Assembly: GCF_013283745.1 (NCBI RefSeq)
Contig: NZ_JABSTZ010000001.1
Location: forward strand, 1,320,406-1,384,405
Source of the DNA: Aeromicrobium stalagmiti
GTDB lineage: Bacteria > Actinomycetota > Actinomycetes > Propionibacteriales > Nocardioidaceae
Direction of reading: 5' to 3'
DNA: 64,000 nt
Shown piece after piece: positions 24,124-31,549 of this stretch. The notes beneath the pieces were generated by a model. The model had not been told where the DNA came from and did not search any database. It worked only from the letters and a program-made list of their open reading frames with translations. Position 1 is the stretch's first letter. Each line of letters begins with the position of its first letter. Both the position numbers and the translations under genes were made by a program.

Positions 24124-25440
24124 ATGAGCACCACCGTCAACCTCGCACCGCCCGCCGAGGGCGAGTCGTTCGTCGAGGGGGTGCGTCGCCGGGTCGCCCT
24201 GACCGGCCTGTCGGTCGTCTACGTCCTGCTCGCGGTGCCGGCACTGGCGCTGCTGTGCGTGCTCACGACGTCGCTCGGCGTCGCGGTCGTCGGCGTCGGT
24301 CTGGCGCTGCTGCTGGTGTTCGTGCCGCTCAACCAGCAGCTGGCCAACCTGCACCGGGTGCTCTCGGGGCGGATCCTCGGCAGCGAGATCGAGTCGCCGT
24401 ACCTCTCGCCGATGGGCGGCACGCCGTGGAAGGTCATCCGCGGCTGGGCCAAGGACCCGGCCCGCTGGCGCGACTTCGTCTGGACGTACGTCTCGGTGAC
24501 CGTCGGGTGGGCGCTGGCGTGGCTCGCGCTCGGCCTCGGCCTCGCGGTGCTCTGGTACGCGGTCTTCCCGTTCGTCTTCGCCGTCACCCCCGATGGCGTG
24601 TTCGACATGGACTACGGGGTCCTGACCCTCGACACCCAGGCCGAGGCGTTTCTCGAGTGGATCTGGCTCGCGGTCTCGTTCGGCCTGTGGTGGTGGCTCG
24701 TCCCGCTGATCATGAAGTGGCGCGCCGAGCTCGACCGGGCGGTCCTGTCGCCGTCGCGCGAGGTGCTGGAGCGCCGGGTCGCCGAGGTGTCGCAGTCGCG
24801 CGCCGAGTCGATCGATCACTCCGCGGCCGAGCTGCGGCGGATCGAGCGGGACCTGCACGACGGAGCCCAGGCGCGGCTCGTGGCCCTGGGGATGAGCCTC
24901 GGCCTCGCCGAGGAGCTGCTGGCGAAGGATCCCGCTGCGGCTGCGACGCTGCTCGCCGAGGCCCGTTCGGTGACGACGTCGGCCCTGGGCGACCTGCGGT
25001 CGGTGGTGCGCGGCATCCACCCGCCCGTGCTGGCCGACCGTGGCCTCGCCGGGGCGATCCAGGCGCTGGCGCTCGACATGTCGTTGCCCGTCGCGGTGAC
25101 GATCGTGCTGCCCGGGCGTCCGCCGGCGCCGGTCGAGTCGGCGGCCTACTTCGCGACGAGCGAGCTGCTCGCCAACATCGGCAAGCACGCCGGTGCTGCC
25201 CGGGCGTCGATCGACGTCTCGCACGACGGTCGGGCGCTGCGGATCGTCGTCGAGGACGACGGCGTCGGCGGCGCATCGGTCGACCGCGGCACCGGTCTCG
25301 CCGGGGTCGCTCGCCGGCTGGCGGCGTTTGACGGCACGATGGACGTGGTCAGTCCCGTCGGGGGGCCGACGGTGGTCACCCTGGAGGTTCCGTGCGCGTT
25401 GTCATCGCCGAAGATCTCGCCCTCCTCCGGGACGGCCTGA
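24124..25440 (+). CDS. sensor histidine kinase (NarL/DesK-type, HisKA_3)
   Basis: 438 residues. Membrane segments near residues 27-62, 120-155 and 180-200 enclose a small sensor (DUF4153/Sensor-like) region. The HisKA_3 H-box RDLHDGAQARL places the phospho-His at residue 245, and an HATPase domain follows with N-box ELLANIGKHAGAA and DDGVGG, ending in GTGLAGVARRLA. It overlaps the response regulator gene by 49 bases and is divergent from the upstream MMPL gene, which it may control. Confidence 0.9.
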   Translation: MSTTVNLAPPAEGESFVEGVRRRVALTGLSVVYVLLAVPALALLCVLTTSLGVAVVGVGLALLLVFVPLNQQLANLHRVLSGRILGSEIESPYLSPMGGTPWKVIRGWAKDPARWRDFVWTYVSVTVGWALAWLALGLGLAVLWYAVFPFVFAVTPDGVFDMDYGVLTLDTQAEAFLEWIWLAVSFGLWWWLVPLIMKWRAELDRAVLSPSREVLERRVAEVSQSRAESIDHSAAELRRIERDLHDGAQARLVALGMSLGLAEELLAKDPAAAATLLAEARSVTTSALGDLRSVVRGIHPPVLADRGLAGAIQALALDMSLPVAVTIVLPGRPPAPVESAAYFATSELLANIGKHAGAARASIDVSHDGRALRIVVEDDGVGGASVDRGTGLAGVARRLAAFDGTMDVVSPVGGPTVVTLEVPCALSSPKISPSSGTA

Positions 25441-26039
25441 CCCGCCTGCTGGAGGCCTACGAGTTCGAGGTCGTCGCGGCCGTCGACGACGCGGTCAAGC
25501 TCGGTGAGGCGCTGCGGACGTACGAGCCCGACATCGCCGTCGTCGACGTGAGGATGCCGCCGACGTTCACCGACGAGGGGCTGCGTGCGGCCATCGCGGC
25601 CCGCGAGGATCGTCCGGGGTTGCCGGTGCTGGTGCTGTCGCAGTACGTCGAGCAGCTCTATGCCCGCGAGCTGCTCGGCAGCGGGGACGGCTCGGTCGGC
25701 TACCTGCTCAAGGACCGCGTCGCCGACGTCTCGACCTTCGTCGAGGCGGTGCGCACCGTGGCCGCCGGAGGGACGGTGCTCGACCCGGAGGTCGTCTCGA
25801 CCCTGATCGCCCGGGCCCCGACCGACAGCCCGGTGTCGCGGCTGACCGATCGTGAGCGCGAGGTGCTGGGCCTCATGGCGGAGGGACGCTCGAACGCCGC
25901 GATCGCCGCGGCCCTCTTCGTCACCGAGAAGGCGATCAGCAAGCACACCAGCAACATCTTCATGAAGCTCGACCTCGACCCCGACGACGACAGCAACAAC
26001 CGCCGGGTCATGGCCGTCATCGCCTACCTCCAGTCCTAG
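25392..26039 (+). CDS. LuxR/NarL-type response regulator
   Basis: 215 residues, GTG start inside the kinase gene. Receiver domain residues 1-120 with Asp at 52 (AVVDVRMPP) and Lys in YLLKDRV near 101. LuxR HTH residues 150-210 (LTDREREVLGLMAEGRSN, ..SKHTSNIFMKL). Cognate of the preceding kinase. A 49-base overlap of kinase and regulator genes ensures coupled translation. Confidence 0.93.
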   Translation: MRVVIAEDLALLRDGLTRLLEAYEFEVVAAVDDAVKLGEALRTYEPDIAVVDVRMPPTFTDEGLRAAIAAREDRPGLPVLVLSQYVEQLYARELLGSGDGSVGYLLKDRVADVSTFVEAVRTVAAGGTVLDPEVVSTLIARAPTDSPVSRLTDREREVLGLMAEGRSNAAIAAALFVTEKAISKHTSNIFMKLDLDPDDDSNNRRVMAVIAYLQS

Positions 26040-26048
26040 GGCACCGCG

Positions 26049-28172
26049 TCAGGGGTGGGTCGCTGGTGGGGGGAGGGACTCGTCGAGGCCGAAGCGCTCG
26101 TGGAGGCGGCGGAGCGGTGCCGGTGCCCACCAGTTGCGGCGCCCGAGCAGCGCCATGAGGGACGGGACGAGCATCGCGCGCACGATCGTGGCGTCGATCA
26201 GCACCGCCAGCGCCGTGCCCACGCCGAGCTCCTTGATGAAGATGATCTGCGACGTCGCGAACGAGCCCAGCGCGATCGCGAACAGCAACGCGGCGGCGGT
26301 GACGATCCGACCGGTCCGCTGCAGGCCGAGGGCGACCGCCTCACGCTCGCCGGCCCCGTTGTCGCGGGCCTCCTTGATGCGGGTCAGCAGGAACACCGCG
26401 TAGTCGGTCGAGAGCCCGAACACGACGGCGAACAGGAACACCGGCTGGGACGACTCGAGCGCGCCCTGCGAGGTGTAGTCGAGGAACCCCTCGAACCGGC
26501 CGTCCTGGAAGATCAGCACGAGGATGCCGAACGTCGCACCGATCGTTAGGACGTTCATGATCAGGGCCTTGACCGGCAGGACGACCGAACCCGTCAGAAG
26601 GAACAGGGTGACGAGCGTCAGGACGCTCAGGATCGTCAGCGCGAGGGGGATGTTGGCGGCGATCGACGCGACCTGGTCGACCTGCTCCGCGCTCGGGCCG
26701 CCGACGAGCGCCGTGCCGGGCGCATCGACGTCGCGGATGTCTCCGACGAGGTCGAGGGTCTGCTCGTCGAGGGTCGTGGCCGCGGGGACGACGTCGACCT
26801 GCCACGTGTCGCTGCCGAGGAACCGCGGCTCCAACACGTCGGCGGCACCCGGCAGCCCGCCCAGCTCGGTGGCGTACGCCGCCACGTCCGACGCCGCCGA
26901 CTCGGGCGCCTCGACCGCGACGATGATCGGCGTGGACTCGGCGCCGACGAAGTCGGTGCGCAGCGTCTCGTCGACGACCTTCGCCGTCGCGCCGTCGGGG
27001 AGGACACCGGCGTCGACACCGGTGAACTTCACGCCGAGGAACGGAGCGCCGAACGCGAGCAGGATCGCCGCACCGCTGAGCGCGATCGCCACCGGGAACC
27101 TCATCACGAACGCCGCGAGGCGGAACCAGAAGCCGGAGGCCTCGGCTGCCGTCTCGGCGGCTCGCGCCCGCTGCCAGCGCTTCGGCGCGAGCGAGTTGAC
27201 CCGGTGCTCGAGCACCGCGAACAGCGACGGCAGGACGATCAGCGAGACCGCCGCCGAGACGAGCGCGACGATCGTGACCCCGATGCCCATCGAGTAGAGG
27301 AACCGCAACGGGAAGACGAGCAGCGCCAGGCCGGCTCCGGCGACGGTGAGGGCGGAGAACGCCACGGTGCGCCCCGCCGTCGCGACGGTGCGGCGGATCG
27401 CCTCGGCGCCCGGGCCGACGCGGTCGAGCTCCTCCCGGTAGCGGGAGACGAGGAAGAGGGAGTAGTCGATGGCGAGGCCGAGCCCGAGCCCGGTGATGAG
27501 GTTGAGCGCGAAGATCGAGATGTCGACGACCTCGTTGATCCCGCGGATCACGAGCATCGACGTGACGATCGTCAGGCCGCCCACGAGCAGCGGCAGCAGG
27601 GCCGCGACCGCCGACCGGAAGACCCACAGCGACACCAGGAACAGCAGCGGGAACGCGATGAGCTCGGCCGTGAGCAGATCGCTCTCGACCTGCTCGTTGA
27701 CCTGCTGGTAGGCCGGGCCGAAGCCACCGACCGTGACCCCGTCGACGCGTTCGAGCTGGTCGCGCAGGTGCTCGGTCGTCTCGTCGGCATCGGCGTCGGC
27801 GGCGTAGATCGCGGCGAGGTAGGTCTGGCTGCCGTCCTTCGAGACGAACTGGGGTCCGCCGTCCGGTCCGCCGACGACCATCGCGACGTCGGGGTCGTCC
27901 TCGAGGATCGAGCCGGCCTCGTCGATCGCCCCGGTGTCGGCGGTGTCGGCGAGCACGATCAGGTCGGGTGCCGCCTTCTGGCCGGTGGCATTCTCGACCT
28001 GACGGATCGCCTGGGCGCTGCTGGCCCCGGTGTCGGAGAACGAGTCGTTGTCGGTGTTGAGCAGCCCGGCGACGGGGCCGCCGAGCACGCCGGCGAGGGC
28101 GAAGAACACGACGGTGATGCCGAGGACGCGCTTCGGCCGGGACGTGGCGAGACGAGCGAGTGCAGTGAACAT
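26049..28172 (-). CDS. MMPL family transporter (RND superfamily), second
   Basis: 707 residues with the MMPL layout: first helix MFTALARLATSRPKRVLG.., relay Asp in AIDYSLFLVSRYREEL near residue 225 and GLSTDYAVFLLTRIKE near 580. ATG at 28172 shares one base with the TetR stop (TGATG), so TetR and exporter form one reverse operon. Substrate unknown; TetR-controlled MMPLs often export drugs or lipids. Confidence 0.9.
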   Translation of the reverse strand: MFTALARLATSRPKRVLGITVVFFALAGVLGGPVAGLLNTDNDSFSDTGASSAQAIRQVENATGQKAAPDLIVLADTADTGAIDEAGSILEDDPDVAMVVGGPDGGPQFVSKDGSQTYLAAIYAADADADETTEHLRDQLERVDGVTVGGFGPAYQQVNEQVESDLLTAELIAFPLLFLVSLWVFRSAVAALLPLLVGGLTIVTSMLVIRGINEVVDISIFALNLITGLGLGLAIDYSLFLVSRYREELDRVGPGAEAIRRTVATAGRTVAFSALTVAGAGLALLVFPLRFLYSMGIGVTIVALVSAAVSLIVLPSLFAVLEHRVNSLAPKRWQRARAAETAAEASGFWFRLAAFVMRFPVAIALSGAAILLAFGAPFLGVKFTGVDAGVLPDGATAKVVDETLRTDFVGAESTPIIVAVEAPESAASDVAAYATELGGLPGAADVLEPRFLGSDTWQVDVVPAATTLDEQTLDLVGDIRDVDAPGTALVGGPSAEQVDQVASIAANIPLALTILSVLTLVTLFLLTGSVVLPVKALIMNVLTIGATFGILVLIFQDGRFEGFLDYTSQGALESSQPVFLFAVVFGLSTDYAVFLLTRIKEARDNGAGEREAVALGLQRTGRIVTAAALLFAIALGSFATSQIIFIKELGVGTALAVLIDATIVRAMLVPSLMALLGRRNWWAPAPLRRLHERFGLDESLPPPATHP

Positions 28173-28711
28173 CAGAACTCCTTCGCGACGGCGAGGGGGT
28201 CGCCGTACAGCTCGGTCAGGTCGAGGGCGCCCAGGATCGTCAGGAGCATCCCCTGGGCCATGAAGTCGCGGACCTCGTCGGCGGACGCCCCGCTGAGCTC
28301 GGCGATGTCGTCCCAGATCTCGCGGTACGTGCGCTGGGCGACGTCCTTGATCGCCGGGTCCGACGCCGCGGCCCAGGTGTGCAGCTGGCATCGCAGCGAG
28401 TTGGCGTCGTCCTGGAGGAAGCCGATGTAGGCCACGCCCATCGCCTCGAGCGCGGAGGTGTCGGGACCGCGCTGCTCGGCTGCCGCACGGAACGTCGCTC
28501 GGAGCTGGGTCGTGTGGTGCTCGATCGCCGCGGCGATCAGCTCGGCCTTGGTGCCGAACAACCGGAACAGGTAGGGCTGTGAGACTCCCGCGCGCTCGGC
28601 GATGGCCTCGGTGGAGGTGGCCTGCATGCCGGCACGGCCGTACTCCTCGATCGCTGCCTCGAGGATCAGGACCTTGCGGTCCTCGGCCTTCATGCGCTTC
28701 CCGGTCACCAT
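28172..28711 (-). CDS. TetR family transcriptional regulator
   Basis: 179 residues with N-terminal HTH residues 10-57 (LILEAAIEEYGRAGM, AIAERAGVSQPYLFRLFG), then a ligand domain. It is first gene of the TetR-MMPL operon, and a near-perfect 22-bp dyad lies eight bases upstream of its start. That layout indicates autorepression with induction by the exporter's substrate. Confidence 0.9.
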   Translation of the reverse strand: MVTGKRMKAEDRKVLILEAAIEEYGRAGMQATSTEAIAERAGVSQPYLFRLFGTKAELIAAAIEHHTTQLRATFRAAAEQRGPDTSALEAMGVAYIGFLQDDANSLRCQLHTWAAASDPAIKDVAQRTYREIWDDIAELSGASADEVRDFMAQGMLLTILGALDLTELYGDPLAVAKEF

Positions 28712-28718
28712 GCAGACA

Positions 28719-28740
28719 AGTTAGTGATGACTCACAAACT
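28719..28740. promoter_or_regulatory. TetR operator candidate of the MMPL operon
   Basis: AGTT-A-GTGA-TGAC-TCAC-A-AACT, a 22-bp dyad with a single mismatched pair, directly upstream of the TetR start and within 10 bases of the GluQ-RS stop region. Confidence 0.7.
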
Positions 28741-28743
28741 ATG

Positions 28744-29637
28744 TCAAGAGGTGCGCGGCTGCTCCGGGGACGAGGTCGCCGGCGGCTCGAACACCCACGG
28801 CTCTCGGGGGATCCGGTCGACGGAGAAGCCGTCCAGCAGGTTGGCGGCGGTCTCGCCCTGCAGCCCGAGCGAGGCCGCGACGATCCCGAACGTGGCGGGT
28901 CCGAGGTCTCGCGCCGTCACGGCGCCGTCGCGCTTGGCCAGCCGCTGTCCGACGGTGTTGAGCGCGAGCGGCACGTGGACGTACGTCGGCGGGACGGCTC
29001 CCAGGAGCGTGGCCAGATAGGCCTGGCGGGGCGCGGAGCTGAGCAGGTCGTCGCCGCGCACGACCTGGTCGACGCCCTGCTGCGCGTCGTCGACCACGAC
29101 GGCGAGGTTGTAGGCGACGACCCCGTCGCCCCGGCGCAGCACGACGTCGTCGACGGCCCCCTCGTACGTCCCGTGCAGGGCGTCGTCGACCGTGAACGAC
29201 GACGCCTCGGCGCGCAGGCGCAGGGCGGCCGGACGCTCGGCGCGCCGTCTCTCGCGCTCGTCGTCGCTGAGGTCGCGACACGTGCCGGGGTAGGCGCCGG
29301 GCGGCGCATGGGGCGCCGACGGGGCCTCGAGGATCTCGCGCCGGGTGCAGAAGCACTCGAACAGCAGCCCTCGGCCGCCCAGCGAGGCGAGCGCCGCGTC
29401 GTAGTAGCGAGCGCGCTCCGACTGCCGCACGACCGGGCCGTCCCAGTCGATGCCCAGGGCCGCGAGGTCGGCGAGCTGTCGCTCCTCGGCACCCGGCCTG
29501 ACCCGGTCGAGGTCCTCGACCCGCATCACGAAGTCGCGGCCCGACTGCCGTGCACACAGCCAGGCGAGCAGGGCCGTGCGGAGGTTGCCGACGTGCAGGT
29601 CGCCCGACGGTGACGGGGCGAAGCGTCCAGCGGCCAT
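28744..29637 (-). CDS. gluQ: glutamyl-Q tRNA(Asp) synthetase
   Basis: 297 residues, the catalytic half of glutamyl-tRNA synthetase without the anticodon-binding domain, as in GluQ-RS. Opening RFAPSPSGDLHVGN carries the HIGH-type motif; the KMSKS region is LAKRDGAVTARDLG near residue 237. Cys residues in CFCTRRE near 100 and CRD near 123 fit the zinc site. It glutamylates queuosine in tRNA-Asp; tRNA-Asp (GTC) is in the same window, at 17080. Start ATG 29637. Confidence 0.93.
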   Translation of the reverse strand: MAAGRFAPSPSGDLHVGNLRTALLAWLCARQSGRDFVMRVEDLDRVRPGAEERQLADLAALGIDWDGPVVRQSERARYYDAALASLGGRGLLFECFCTRREILEAPSAPHAPPGAYPGTCRDLSDDERERRRAERPAALRLRAEASSFTVDDALHGTYEGAVDDVVLRRGDGVVAYNLAVVVDDAQQGVDQVVRGDDLLSSAPRQAYLATLLGAVPPTYVHVPLALNTVGQRLAKRDGAVTARDLGPATFGIVAASLGLQGETAANLLDGFSVDRIPREPWVFEPPATSSPEQPRTS

Positions 29638-29657
29638 CGGGTCAGACCCTCATCAGG

Positions 29658-30101
29658 TCAGAGAAGGGGCTTCTCGTAGGAGCGGTAGACCTCGTCGAGC
29701 TGGTAGCCGTGGCGGACGTAGACCGCCTGTGCCCGCTCGTTGGCGTGGGCCGTGCTGAGCTCGATCGAGATCGCCCCGGCGTCGACGGCCATGTTGGCGG
29801 CGGTGTCGAGCAGCTTGTCGACGACACCGGTGCCCCGGGCGTGCTCGACGACGAAGAGGTCGTTGAGCACCCAGATGCGGGCCAGCCGGGTCGAGGAGAA
29901 CATCGGATAGATCTGGGTGAAGCCGACGACCTCGTCACCGTCGAGCGCCAGCAGGACCACGGACTCGTCGCGCGAGATGCGGCTCGCGAGAAATGCGGCC
30001 GCGGGTGCGACGTCATAGGGCTCGCCGTAGAACTCCCGGTAGGCAGCGAACAGCTGGGCGGCCTCGAGGACGTCCTCGATCGTCGCGCGGATGACGGTCA
30101 C
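29658..30101 (-). CDS. GNAT family N-acetyltransferase
   Basis: 147 residues. The acetyl-CoA pyrophosphate loop is present in degenerate form (LFVVEHARGTGVVDKLLDTA near residue 85), with the GNAT beta4 strand ARIWVLNDLFV and a terminal YVRHGYQLDEVYRSYEK. Substrate unknown. Twenty bases upstream of gluQ on the same strand, possibly cotranscribed. Confidence 0.88.
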   Translation of the reverse strand: MTVIRATIEDVLEAAQLFAAYREFYGEPYDVAPAAAFLASRISRDESVVLLALDGDEVVGFTQIYPMFSSTRLARIWVLNDLFVVEHARGTGVVDKLLDTAANMAVDAGAISIELSTAHANERAQAVYVRHGYQLDEVYRSYEKPLL

Positions 30102-30137
30102 CGCTCCAGCCTCCCACGAGAACTTCGCGGTGACGGC

Positions 30138-30881
30138 TCAACCTGCGGCGAGAAGTGCCTTCTTCATCACACTCGCGAGGTACTCGTTGCCGGCCCGGTT
30201 GGGGTGCTTGTCGTCGATCGTCTTGCTGGTGGGCAGGGTCTTGGTGGTGACGTAGGTGAAGCCCTCCCGATCGGCGTAGCGCTCGACGTAGTACTGGATC
30301 TCGTCGCCGAGGCCGCGCTGCAGCTTGCCCCAGGGGCTGACCACGAAGACCCGGCTGCGGGGGATGCCGATCGCCGTCACGTGGGTGTCGAGCCGCTCCA
30401 TGTAGGCCTTGATGCCGGCGCGGCGCTTGGCCTTGGTCAGCAGCTTCTTGCGGTTCTTGGAGTCGCACGTGTTGTAGTCGTTGCGGCCGCCCTCGATGAT
30501 CAGGTAGTCGACCTTCTGGATCGACTTGATGCGCTGCCCGAACGTCGTGCCGGCGCACTTGTTGCCCCGGGTGTTCATGCCCGAGCCGCCCTCGGCGAAC
30601 GTCGTGATCTTCGAGGCGTTGATCGCGGGGTCGTGGGCGAGGATCGACCACCACCCCTGCGACGGGCTGCCCGGCTCGTCGCGGAACCACGAGGTGATCG
30701 AGTCGCCGATGACCAGCACCGTCGGGCCGTCGGCAGCCGGCTCGACGGCCTGGACGCCGTTGAGCGAGGACGCCTCGGCGGTGCCCCCGGTGGTGGGTCC
30801 CTCCTCGGCGTCGGCGGACGAGCTGATCGCGAGGGTCGACAGCATGACGGCTGCCGTGGACAGGGCGAGAGTACGCAGCAT
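30138..30881 (-). CDS. secreted SGNH/GDSL hydrolase
   Basis: 247 residues. Signal peptide MLRTLALSTAAVMLSTLAIS ending near SSADA. Block I GDSITSW near residue 60, block III in GGRNDYN near 110 (Gly/Asn of the SGNH set), and block V DKHPNRAG near 226 carries the Asp/His pair. Expected esterase, lipase or acetyl-hydrolase activity outside the cell. The start was set at the first ATG giving a signal peptide. Confidence 0.85.
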   Translation of the reverse strand: MLRTLALSTAAVMLSTLAISSSADAEEGPTTGGTAEASSLNGVQAVEPAADGPTVLVIGDSITSWFRDEPGSPSQGWWSILAHDPAINASKITTFAEGGSGMNTRGNKCAGTTFGQRIKSIQKVDYLIIEGGRNDYNTCDSKNRKKLLTKAKRRAGIKAYMERLDTHVTAIGIPRSRVFVVSPWGKLQRGLGDEIQYYVERYADREGFTYVTTKTLPTSKTIDDKHPNRAGNEYLASVMKKALLAAG

Positions 30882-31026
30882 GGGTGCCTCTGGTTCGTGG
30901 TGGGGAGTCCCCGAGATCGTACGGGGGTTCGTCAGAAGAGACGGGCTTTCTCGACAGATGTGACGCAATACGCCCCATCGATCTCGCGATCACGACGCGT
31001 GAGAGGCTCGAGGAGCCACCCGGCAC

Positions 31027-31069
31027 CCGGACGAGGCGCGTCGTACCCGGCCAGCGACAAGACGATGCG
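31027..31069 (+). promoter_or_regulatory. guanidine-III riboswitch
   Basis: CCGGACGAGG at 31027, then GCG..CGTACCCGG and CAGCGACAAGACG, ending GCG at 31069. Order and sequence match my recollection of the Thermobifida fusca guanidine-III aptamer (CCGGACGAGG, CGTACCCGG, GACAAGACG). CCGG pairs with CCGG, and the 3' strand pairs into the first loop as a pseudoknot. It ends beside the AAGGGG ribosome site of the next gene, so guanidine probably opens or sets translation. Confidence 0.88.
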
Positions 31070-31084
31070 AAGGGGTGCTCTCGC

Positions 31085-31405
31085 ATGTCCGTCTCCTGGA
31101 TCGTCCTGGTCGTCTCCGGGGTGCTCGAGGCCGTGTGGGCCACGGCTCTCGGTCGCTCCGACGGCCTCACCCGGCTCGTCCCGTCGCTGGTCTTCGGCGT
31201 GGGGGTCGTGCTCAGCATGGTCGGCCTCGCCTTCGCGATGCGCCAGCTGCCGGTCGGCACGGCGTACGCCGTGTGGGTCGGCATCGGTGCGGTGCTGACC
31301 GTCGCGTACGCGATGGCGTTCGACGGCGAGGCCGTGTCGGCGCTGAAGATCGTGTTCCTGACGGGCATCGTCGCCTGCGTCGTCGGTCTCAAGCTGGTGC
31401 ACTGA
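31085..31405 (+). CDS. gdx: guanidinium exporter Gdx (SugE-type SMR protein)
   Basis: 106 residues, four helices of the small multidrug resistance family. The essential Glu is E15 in GVLEAVWATAL, and PVGTAYAVWVGIGAV near residue 55 and KIVFLTGIVACVVGLK near 88 match the SugE/Gdx subgroup rather than EmrE. It exchanges guanidinium for protons as an antiparallel dimer. A guanidine-III riboswitch immediately upstream independently supports the substrate. Confidence 0.93.
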   Translation: MSVSWIVLVVSGVLEAVWATALGRSDGLTRLVPSLVFGVGVVLSMVGLAFAMRQLPVGTAYAVWVGIGAVLTVAYAMAFDGEAVSALKIVFLTGIVACVVGLKLVH

Positions 31406-31549
31406 GCGAATGGGTCCCGCCACTCGCACGCGGCATGGTGCGCTCCGCGGCGAAAGTCGGCATAATCGTCCGCGAGCGTGAAGAAGTCGCGCGGGCCGGT
31501 CGGCCGTTTCGTGACACGCAGGTGAACCACCGGGCGGGACAGACCTTCG

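Noticed and set aside
31085..31405. Drug-export (EmrE-type) SMR pump
   Set aside because: Motifs match SugE/Gdx, and the guanidine-III riboswitch identifies guanidinium as the likely substrate.
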